A DNA stretch of 6,065 nucleotides from Actinomycetota bacterium (GTDB lineage Bacteria; Actinomycetota; Actinomycetes; Streptosporangiales; Streptosporangiaceae): positions 1,223 to 7,287 of the forward strand of contig PLIQ01000429.1 in the NCBI GenBank assembly GCA_003140115.1. The letters are read 5' to 3'. Each line of letters opens with the position of its first letter. Position 1 is the stretch's first letter. The position numbers and the translations under genes are program-made. A model generated the notes under the pieces. The model was not told where the DNA came from. It did no database searches and saw only the letters and a list, made by a program, of their open reading frames with translations. Shown here in pieces: positions 1 through 4,773 of this stretch.

Positions 1-1209
1 CTCGCAGAACTCCACGATGTCGTGCACGATCAGGAAGTAACCGGGGAACCTGAGTTGCTCGATGACCTCGAGCTCCCGGGCGATCTGCCGGTACGCGCCG
101 GGCACGCGCTCGTCACCAGGCGGCCCGTACCGCGCCGGGGCCTTCCGCGCCACCAGCTCGCGCAGCCAGGACGCCTCGGTGTGGCCGGATGGGACGGGAG
201 CGCCGGGCAGGTCAGGCGCTATCACCCGGAAATCGAACGCGAGCTCGCGGCCCAGCGCCGCGGTCCGCTCCAGCACGCCCGGGTAGCGCCGCAGCAGCGC
301 GGCCATCTCCTGGCCCGACCGCAGGTAGGCGGTGCCCGCCGCGGCCAGCCAGCCGTCTTGGTCCTCAAGGCTCCGCCGGGCCCGGATGGCGGCCAGCGCC
401 TGGGCCAGCCGGGCCTGCGCGGGCGCCGCGAAGTGCACGTTGCCGGTGGCCACCACGCCCACGTCGGCCAGGGCCGCCAGCCGGGCCAGCAGGTCGTTGC
501 GCTCGTCGTCGCCCGGATCGTGGTGGCAGTTCAGCTCGACCATCACGTTCTCATGGCCGAACATCTCGGTCAGCCGGCCCAGCTCCCGCCAGGCCGCGCC
601 CGGGCCGTCGGCGGCCAGTGCCGCGGGCACCGGCCCCTTGCGGCACCCGGTCAGCACCACCCAGTGGCCGCCGTGCGCGCCGGCCAGCGCGCCGGTGTCG
701 TAAACCGGGCGGCCCTTCTCCCCGCCCGCCAGCTGGGCGGCGCTGATCGCCGCGCACAGCCTTCGGTAGCCCTCGGCGTCCCGGGCCAGGACCAGCAGGT
801 GGCGGCCCGGCGGGTCAGGCGCTTTGTGCGGCCCGGACGGCAGGTCGAGGCTCAGCTCGGCGCCGAACACCGTGCCTAGGCGGATCCCCTGGCCACGGAG
901 CCTGGCCGCGGCCTGCGCGAACTGCGGGACTCCGTACATCCCGTCGTGGTCGGTGATCGCGAGCGTCTCGAGCCCGAGCCGGGCGGCCTCGGTCACGAGC
1001 TCACCGGGGGTGGCCGCCCCGTCCAGGAAGCTATAGGAGGAGTGGCAGTGCAGCTCGGCCCACGGGATGGCGGCCGCGGACTGTGGCGGGCGCGGCCGGG
1101 AGGCGGGCCGGTCCGCGGCGGGCTTCTCGGGCGGCGGCTCACTCCCGACGTGCCAGGTCATCCGCCGCCGGAGCTCGCCCCAGGAAACCGGCGGGTTATT
1201 CCAGCCCAT
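1..1209 (-). CDS. dnaE2: Error-prone DNA polymerase III alpha subunit DnaE2, N-terminal 403 residues
   Basis: DnaE2 is a C-family translesion polymerase that copies damaged DNA with ImuA' and ImuB during the SOS response. The frame is open from ATG at 1209 to the left edge, giving 403 of the roughly 1,050-1,200 residues usual for the family; the rest lies outside. After a proline-rich leader (about 21-48) comes the PHP domain: ELHCHSSYSFLDG at 52-64, ITDHDG at 85-90, GAELS at 116-120, and the His-containing ELNCHHD at 225-231 and GNVHF at 256-260. Its metal-binding His/Asp/Glu pattern looks intact. At 388-402, FPGYFLIVHDIVEFC marks the entry to the palm. The start is supported by the N-terminus MGWNNPPVSWGEL, which I recall as typical of actinobacterial DnaE2, and by a ribosome binding site 6 bp upstream. 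The gene was probably third in imuA'-imuB-dnaE2; a transposon now intervenes. Confidence 0.95.
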   Translation of the reverse strand, partial: MGWNNPPVSWGELRRRMTWHVGSEPPPEKPAADRPASRPRPPQSAAAIPWAELHCHSSYSFLDGAATPGELVTEAARLGLETLAITDHDGMYGVPQFAQAAARLRGQGIRLGTVFGAELSLDLPSGPHKAPDPPGRHLLVLARDAEGYRRLCAAISAAQLAGGEKGRPVYDTGALAGAHGGHWVVLTGCRKGPVPAALAADGPGAAWRELGRLTEMFGHENVMVELNCHHDPGDDERNDLLARLAALADVGVVATGNVHFAAPAQARLAQALAAIRARRSLEDQDGWLAAAGTAYLRSGQEMAALLRRYPGVLERTAALGRELAFDFRVIAPDLPGAPVPSGHTEASWLRELVARKAPARYGPPGDERVPGAYRQIARELEVIEQLRFPGYFLIVHDIVEFCE

Positions 1210-1215
1210 AACGCG

Positions 1216-1220
1216 TCCTC
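1216..1220 (-). promoter_or_regulatory. Ribosome binding site of dnaE2
   Basis: GAGGA lies 6 bp before the dnaE2 ATG, matching the anti-Shine-Dalgarno sequence. It sits between the inferred transposon insertion point (after 1225) and the start codon, so translation signals of dnaE2 survive the insertion although its operon transcription may not. In the reconstructed empty site this motif begins one base after the ancestral imuB stop. Confidence 0.75.
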
Positions 1221-1221
1221 G

Positions 1222-1225
1222 TTAC
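1222..1225 (+). other. Transposon target site and presumed TnpB TAM (TTAC)
   Basis: TTAC flanks the left end of the inserted element. IS200/IS605 elements insert 3' of a specific tetra- or pentanucleotide without duplicating it, and IS608 uses exactly TTAC. In TnpB systems this same sequence serves as the transposon-associated motif read by the nuclease. The assignment rests on the reconstructed empty site, which regains an in-frame imuB stop (TAA, complement of 1222-1224) when the element is cut out here. Confidence 0.65.
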
Positions 1226-1241
1226 GACTCCTACGCGGAAG

Positions 1242-1262
1242 TCCCCGCCGTTCGGGTGGGGG
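1242..1262 (+). repeat. Left-end subterminal hairpin of the element
   Basis: TCCCCGCC (1242-1249) pairs with GGTGGGGG (1255-1262) around a 5-nt loop: 8 pairs including two G-T wobbles. The single-strand transposase TnpA recognises such imperfect hairpins in IS200/IS605 elements. The bases just 5' of the stem foot are GAAG (1238-1241). IS608 has AAAG in the same place as the guide that pairs with the TTAC cleavage site, and the last three bases agree. Confidence 0.6.
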
Positions 1263-1290
1263 AAGCGCAGCCGGCGCGCCTCCCACGTTT

Positions 1291-1306
1291 CTATGTTCGA
1301 ATATGG
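1291..1306 (+). repeat. AT-rich imperfect palindrome upstream of tnpB
   Basis: CTATGTTC / GAATATGG is a 16-bp imperfect palindrome centred on TTCGAA, with two wobble positions. It lies 12 bp before the tnpB start in otherwise GC-rich DNA. It may overlap the tnpB promoter or a regulatory site, since it holds the only AT-rich hexamers there, but no convincing -35/-10 pair is visible and its role is unknown. Confidence 0.35.
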
Positions 1307-1318
1307 TTTCATGTAAGG

Positions 1319-2473
1319 ATGAGGACGGCATATCGGTGCCGAGCCTATCCCGACCCGGCACAGCAGTCGATGCTCGCGCGCACGTTCGGATGTGTCCGCA
1401 TCGTGTGGAACCGGACCCTGGCCGAGCGGTCCCGGCTCTACAACGCCGAAGGCAAGAGCCTGTCCTACGCCGCATCTGACGCGGCGCTGACCCAGATGAA
1501 GAAGGACGCGGAACTGGCATTCCTGAATGAGGTATCCAGCGTGCCGCTCCAGCAGGCGCTGCGGCATCAGCACTCTGCGTTCCAGGCGTTCTTCGCTCGC
1601 CGCGCCCGCTACCCGCGGTTCAAATCCCGGTGCGGCCGCCAGTCCGCTACCTATACCCGCAACGCATTCTGCCTGCGCGGCGGCGAGCTGCGGCTGGCGA
1701 AGATGAGCGAGCCGCTGCGGTTCGTGTGGACCTGGCCAGGCGTGGACGTGACCGGCCTTGATCCCACATCGGTGACCGTGGCTAGGGATCCGGCCGGGCG
1801 CTGGTTCGTGACCTTCCACGCCGACGTGCCCCATCCCGCGCCTCTTCCGCCTGCTGGCCGCCGCGCCGGGGTGGACGTGGGGCTGGCCCACTTCGCCACC
1901 CTGTCCACCGGCGAGAAGATCCCGCACCCCAAGCACTGGGAGCGACATGAGCGGCGGCTCAAGCGCTGGCAGCGCAGGCTGGCCCGGACCAAGCGCGGAT
2001 CGGCGAACCGGACCAGGCGGGCCATCAAGGTCGCACGCGCGCACGCTAGGGTGGCCGACGCTCGCCGGGACTTCCTGCACAAGGCCAGCACGAGCCTGGT
2101 GCGCCGGTTCGACGTGATCGCCGTGGAGGACCTGAACGTGGCCGGCATGATCCGTAACCGGCGTCTGGCCCGTGCCATCAGCTGTTCCGGCTGGGGAGAG
2201 TTCCGGTCCATGCTGGAGTACAAGGCGCGGCGCCGCGGCCGCCATGTCGCCGTGGCGGATCGCTGGTATCCCAGCTCCAAGACCTGCTCGGCGTGCGGGC
2301 ACCTGCTCGCCTCGCTGAGTCTGGGGACACGCCGCTGGACGTGTCCGGCCTGTGGCACCCGGCACGACCGGGACATCAACGCCGCGCGGAACATCCTTGC
2401 CGCCGGGCTGGTCTACCAAGGCGGGGAGGAAAGTCAACAGTACCCCCCTTCGATCAGCCAGCGGCCGTCCTGA
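1319..2473 (+). CDS. tnpB: RNA-guided nuclease TnpB (IS605 OrfB), apparently intact
   Basis: TnpB is the transposon-encoded RuvC nuclease, ancestor of Cas12, that uses an RNA from the element's right end to cut matching DNA next to a TAM. The protein is 384 residues, normal for the family. It has the OrfB N-terminal helix-turn-helix region (about 1-45, with FGCVRIVWNRTL), the RuvC-I motif GVDVGL with D186, RuvC-II VEDLN with E270, a zinc finger with Cys323, 326, 342 and 345, and RuvC-III DINAARN with D352. All catalytic residues are present. ATG 1319 is chosen because MRTAYRCRAYP matches the usual start of this subfamily; the frame is open upstream to 1067, but that part is non-coding or antisense to dnaE2. 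AAGG abuts the ATG, too close for a normal ribosome binding site. Residues 374-384 and the stop lie beyond the element, in DNA antisense to imuB. Confidence 0.9.
   Translation: MRTAYRCRAYPDPAQQSMLARTFGCVRIVWNRTLAERSRLYNAEGKSLSYAASDAALTQMKKDAELAFLNEVSSVPLQQALRHQHSAFQAFFARRARYPRFKSRCGRQSATYTRNAFCLRGGELRLAKMSEPLRFVWTWPGVDVTGLDPTSVTVARDPAGRWFVTFHADVPHPAPLPPAGRRAGVDVGLAHFATLSTGEKIPHPKHWERHERRLKRWQRRLARTKRGSANRTRRAIKVARAHARVADARRDFLHKASTSLVRRFDVIAVEDLNVAGMIRNRRLARAISCSGWGEFRSMLEYKARRRGRHVAVADRWYPSSKTCSACGHLLASLSLGTRRWTCPACGTRHDRDINAARNILAAGLVYQGGEESQQYPPSISQRPS
2330..2457 (+). ncRNA. Predicted TnpB guide RNA (omega/reRNA), start approximate
   Basis: Characterised TnpB nucleases use an RNA made from the 3' end of tnpB and the right end of the element, with the guide copied from DNA just past the boundary. 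Here the element ends only about 80 bp after the RuvC-III codon, so most of the scaffold must lie inside the tnpB coding sequence. A hairpin at 2400-2424 and the tail GGAGGAAAGTCAA would form its 3' scaffold. The guide would begin at 2438 with CAGTACCCCC, which is antisense to the imuB 3' end. The 5' end is a guess; no promoter or processing site can be seen. Confidence 0.4.
2400..2424 (+). repeat. Right-end subterminal hairpin of the element
   Basis: CCGCC (2400-2404) pairs with GGCGG (2420-2424), and an inner stem TGG (2409-2411) pairs with CCA (2416-2418), giving an imperfect hairpin with an asymmetric internal loop. It ends 13 nt before the inferred TCAA terminus. It overlaps tnpB codons and is probably both the TnpA recognition hairpin and part of the guide-RNA scaffold. 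Confidence 0.5.
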
Positions 2474-3930
2474 ACCGCGGCCAGCCAGGCGCGCCCGTCG
2501 TCGGTTAGCAGCTGGAACCGGGCCCGGCGGCGCGCGGCGGCCGGGTCCCACCAGCGTTCGGACAGCGGCCACGGCCCGGCCCAGCCGGTGATCCGCAGCG
2601 GCGGCACGCCGTCGGCCGCCAGCCAGGCCGGCGCGGCCGAGATCACGCACCGTCCGGTGACCGTGACCGCGTCTCCGGCATCGTCGGTCACGTCCGCCTC
2701 ACGGGCGAAGGGGTACACCACGCCCGGCACCGCACCCATGATCCGCCCGGGCCACGGCGCGCCCACGGCCAGTCGGGGCTGCCTTTTCTCACCGAACGGA
2801 ACGTCGTTCACCTGCTCGGCCACGTCTCGGCCGCCACCCAAGACCGGGCGCAGCACGGCCTCGTGCCCGAGCATGGCCTGCACGCGCATGGCGGCCCGCG
2901 CCACCCGGTCGCTGACCACGGTCTCCCCCCAGAGCGCGAGCTGGTGCCCGGTGGCGTGGACTACCTGGTCCGGGACCAGTCGCAGCACCACGATGCCCCC
3001 GTCGGTCGTGCCGTCGGGGGTGCTGCCGGTAGTGCCGTCGATAGTGCCGACGGGCGGGGCGGGTACCTGCCAGCCGTCGAGCTGCCAGCGGACCCGGTCG
3101 GCGAGGGCGGCCGCGGACAGCAGCCCGTCGTGCCGCCAGAGCCTGCGGTTCTCTCGCCCGTCGGCGCAGACGGCCCGGACCTGGACCCGGACGCAGGTCA
3201 GCCCACGGGCCGCGAGTCCCTCGTGCATCCGCTCGGCGAGCGCCTTGGCCGCGAACACCACCGGCTCGGACAGCGGTTCCGGCGGGTCGAACTCCTGGGC
3301 TACGGACAGGTCCTCGGCCGGCGGGCGCACCGCCAGCGGGCGGGAACCCAGGCCGCGCGCCAGCCGGTGCGCGGTCTCCCCCGCGGCACCGAACCTGCTG
3401 GCCACGTCGTCGGGCGACAGCGCGGCCAGATCCCCCAGCGTGTGCAGGCCGAGCCGGCTCAGCAGGGCCGCGAAATCCTGGCCGGCCAGATCCCCGGCCG
3501 CGTCCTGGCCGGCCAGGGCACTTACCGGCTGCCGGGCCAGGACGCTTACCGGCTGCCGGGCCAGGAACTCCGGCGTCCGGCCCGGCGGGATGACCAGGAC
3601 CGGGCAGATGCCACTAGCGGTGTCGGCGCGGGGGGCGCCGACGGCGCGGGCGGCTAGGTATGCGGCGAACAGCCCGTCGGCGACGCCGGCCTGGGATTCG
3701 ACGCCGAGATCGGCGATCGCGGCGGTGATCCGGGCGGCGAGCGCCGTCTCGCCGCCGAAGTAACGGGCCGGGCCGCGCGCTCCGAACGCGCAAACCCCTG
3801 GCTCAACCGCCTCGACCGCCGGGCAGAACGCGGTCACGGCGGTGAGCACCTGATCGAACGCCCGTGCCGTCCTGGGCCCGGCCAGACCGGGGCAGTACAG
3901 GACCATGACCCGGGGTTCGGGCGCGCTCAT
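2434..3930 (-). CDS. imuB: ImuB, catalytically inactive Y-family polymerase homologue of the SOS mutasome
   Basis: ImuB tethers DnaE2 and ImuA' to the replication clamp and lacks polymerase activity. The product is 498 residues. Visible are the GPARYFGGE segment (53-61), VADGLFAAYLAAR (83-95), a helix-hairpin-helix-like part LGLHTLGDLAALSPDDVASRFG (160-181), the little-finger region (about 214-255), a clamp-binding hexapeptide QLALWG (330-335) and the C-terminal block DDGRAWLAAVQDGRWLIEGGY (477-497). No DxDxF-type polymerase motif is present. The N-terminus RVMVLYCPG runs straight into ARAFDQV; about 55-60 residues usually found between these appear to be missing. Low-complexity insertions occur at 123-152 and 293-312. 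The start overlaps the imuA' stop as ATGA. The stop and Cys498 straddle the transposon boundary: TGA is the complement of the element's right end; the ancestral end was probably Trp and TAA. Confidence 0.93.
   Translation of the reverse strand: MSAPEPRVMVLYCPGLAGPRTARAFDQVLTAVTAFCPAVEAVEPGVCAFGARGPARYFGGETALAARITAAIADLGVESQAGVADGLFAAYLAARAVGAPRADTASGICPVLVIPPGRTPEFLARQPVSVLARQPVSALAGQDAAGDLAGQDFAALLSRLGLHTLGDLAALSPDDVASRFGAAGETAHRLARGLGSRPLAVRPPAEDLSVAQEFDPPEPLSEPVVFAAKALAERMHEGLAARGLTCVRVQVRAVCADGRENRRLWRHDGLLSAAALADRVRWQLDGWQVPAPPVGTIDGTTGSTPDGTTDGGIVVLRLVPDQVVHATGHQLALWGETVVSDRVARAAMRVQAMLGHEAVLRPVLGGGRDVAEQVNDVPFGEKRQPRLAVGAPWPGRIMGAVPGVVYPFAREADVTDDAGDAVTVTGRCVISAAPAWLAADGVPPLRITGWAGPWPLSERWWDPAAARRRARFQLLTDDGRAWLAAVQDGRWLIEGGYC
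3521..3568 (-). repeat. 24-bp tandem repeat inside imuB
   Basis: Two adjacent 24-bp units (3521-3544 and 3545-3568) are identical except at the last two or three bases. They encode LARQPVSV and LARQPVSA (residues 123-138). Related degenerate sequence continues leftward through LAGQD...LAGQD. The unit is a multiple of three, so the reading frame is kept. It lies in a linker just before the helix-hairpin-helix-like region. Confidence 0.85.
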
Positions 3931-4688
3931 CCGGCCCGCACCACCTGGAGGTGGCGCTCCGGCACCGGGATGTCGGGCGGCTCGGCCGCGCTGACGTTCC
4001 CGTCTTCGGCCGGCAGCCAGAGCCAGCGGGTGCGCGTGACGGCCGCCTCGCCACGGCCGTCGGCCGTCACCTGGGCACAGCACGCCCGGAGCCGACCGTG
4101 CCCGTCGCCCAGCCCGGTCCACCCCTGGGTGAGGATCCGGAGGCGGACCTGCGCCCCCGGCCAGTCGCCGACGACCAGCAGCACGCCCCGCCCGCGCCGC
4201 AGCGTGGCCTCCAGGCGCTGCCGGACCTGGGCCGGGGCCTGCGCGGGCGGCCGGAGCAGGACGAGCTCGCACCCGTCGAGCAGCGACGCCACCACTTGCG
4301 GCCAGGCGTGCCCCGGATCGGGGACCAGCAGGGTCCGTTCGGCGTCCAGGCCCAGTCCCGCCGCGGCCAGCATGCCCGCCTCGGGCACCCCGGCGATCCC
4401 GCACCAGGCCCCGTCCGCCGAGGCGCCGGCCGCGAGGGCCAGTATCAGCAGGCCGAACTCCGCCACCGTCACCACCGAGCCACGGGCCAGCCCGCCCCGC
4501 GGAAGCAGCTCGCGCAGTGCGGGCAGGACCGGCAACGTCCCGTCGCGCAGTGCGGGCAGGACGGGCAACGTGCCGTCCCTGAGCGGATCGGCGGCCTGGG
4601 AAACCGGGGATCTGGATACCTCCGCGGCCACGGATAGCCGAGGCCGGGCAGATGATATCCGCTTGATTTCCGTAGAAGCGATCCCCAT
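3927..4688 (-). CDS. imuA': ImuA', RecA-like accessory protein of the DnaE2 mutasome
   Basis: ImuA' works with ImuB and DnaE2 in SOS mutagenesis; it is a diverged RecA-fold protein. The 253-residue product matches actinobacterial members at LPALRELLPRGGLARGS (54-70), LLVPDPGHAWPQVVASLLDG (120-139), LVLLRPPA (142-149), GLGDGHGRLR (192-201) and RWLWLPAEDG (221-230). No Walker A motif (GxxxxGKT) is seen at 70-82, which I take as normal for this group rather than a defect. Start ATG 4688 is preferred over the in-frame TTG at 4724: that TTG is the -35 hexamer and the stretch between holds the promoter and LexA box. With the -10 only 7 bp from the ATG, the mRNA is probably leaderless. The stop overlaps the imuB start by 4 bp, implying translational coupling. 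Residues 36-57 are a duplicated 11-residue unit. Confidence 0.88.
   Translation of the reverse strand: MGIASTEIKRISSARPRLSVAAEVSRSPVSQAADPLRDGTLPVLPALRDGTLPVLPALRELLPRGGLARGSVVTVAEFGLLILALAAGASADGAWCGIAGVPEAGMLAAAGLGLDAERTLLVPDPGHAWPQVVASLLDGCELVLLRPPAQAPAQVRQRLEATLRRGRGVLLVVGDWPGAQVRLRILTQGWTGLGDGHGRLRACCAQVTADGRGEAAVTRTRWLWLPAEDGNVSAAEPPDIPVPERHLQVVRAG
4512..4577 (-). repeat. 33-bp tandem duplication in imuA'
   Basis: Two adjacent 33-bp copies (4512-4544 and 4545-4577) differ at two positions and encode the same 11 residues twice, LRDGTLPVLPA (36-46 and 47-57). Homologues as I know them have one LPxLPALR motif here, so one copy is probably a recent in-frame duplication. Confidence 0.9.
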
Positions 4689-4695
4689 TCCGTCG

Positions 4696-4724
4696 ATTAT
4701 CGAACATAGGTTCGCCCAGGTCAA
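4696..4724 (-). promoter_or_regulatory. Promoter of imuA'-imuB(-dnaE2)
   Basis: A -35 hexamer TTGACC (4724-4719) and a -10 hexamer GATAAT (4701-4696) are separated by exactly 17 bp, close to the consensus for the main vegetative sigma factor. Initiation about 7 bp after the -10 would fall at or beside the A of the imuA' ATG (4688), so the transcript should be leaderless or nearly so. The LexA box occupies the spacer. It is the only strong promoter seen for the mutasome genes in this window. Confidence 0.8.
4701..4714. promoter_or_regulatory. LexA operator (SOS box)
   Basis: CGAAC-N4-GTTCG is a perfect inverted repeat matching the half-sites of the actinobacterial SOS box (CGAAC-N4-GTTCG type). 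It lies between the -35 and -10 hexamers and touches the first base of the -10, so bound LexA would block RNA polymerase directly. imuA'-imuB-dnaE2 operons are known LexA regulon members in mycobacteria, which fits. Confidence 0.85.
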
Positions 4725-4773
4725 GCACGGACCACGGACCCCGCGGCGTGTCGAGATGCTTGAGAAAACATTG

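Larger units (their letters stand above)
1226..2437 (+). mobile_element. IS200/IS605-family element, tnpB-only (IS1341-like)
   Basis: This 1212-bp element holds a single gene, tnpB, and no tnpA (Y1 transposase), so movement would need a TnpA supplied in trans. It has no terminal inverted repeats and no target duplication, as expected for the family. The left boundary follows TTAC (1222-1225) and the right end is TCAA (2434-2437), the same pair used by IS608. Both ends carry subterminal imperfect hairpins (1242-1262 and 2400-2424), placed 16 bp and 13 bp from the termini. The strongest evidence for the boundaries is that excision rejoins imuB to TGG TAA, then GAGGA and the dnaE2 ATG. The exact right end could shift by a few bases; comparison with an uninterrupted relative would settle it. 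Confidence 0.85.

Noticed and set aside
22..879. Plus-strand open frame of 285 codons at the left edge
   Set aside because: It is antisense to dnaE2, whose PHP motifs are unmistakable, and it has no recognisable domain.
1295..1310. Possible SOS box near the tnpB start (GTTCGAATATGGTTTC)
   Set aside because: The CGAA and GTTTC half-sites are 3 bp apart in place of 4 and imperfect, unlike the clean box at 4701-4714.
1067..1318. N-terminal extension of tnpB to 1067
   Set aside because: The extension runs antisense through dnaE2 and across the insertion boundary; the TnpB family starts at MRTAYRCRAYP (1319).
1222..2443. Target-site duplication around the element
   Set aside because: No direct repeat flanks the insertion. 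GTTAC on the left and AGTAC on the right differ, and this family does not make duplications.
1196..2650. Long open frame of 484 codons on the minus strand across the transposon
   Set aside because: It is antisense to tnpB and to the shared 3' region, resembles no protein family I recognise, and is rich in Gly, Arg, Ala and Pro as expected from a chance frame in GC-rich DNA. tnpB has all family motifs on the other strand.
2989..3052. Repetitive GTGCCGTC-like stretch in imuB as a repeat array
   Set aside because: The units vary in length and sequence. It encodes a Gly/Thr/Asp-rich linker (residues 293-312) and is low complexity, not a regular array.
4689..4724. TTG at 4724 as the imuA' start
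   Set aside because: This TTG is the first half of the -35 hexamer, and the intervening 36 bp hold the LexA box and -10. Translation from there would need a second upstream promoter, which is not visible.
3931..4728. N-terminal extension of imuB to a GTG at 4728 (764 residues)
   Set aside because: The extra part overlaps imuA' entirely in another frame and has no ImuB-like sequence. The ATGA overlap at 3927-3930 is the typical coupled start.
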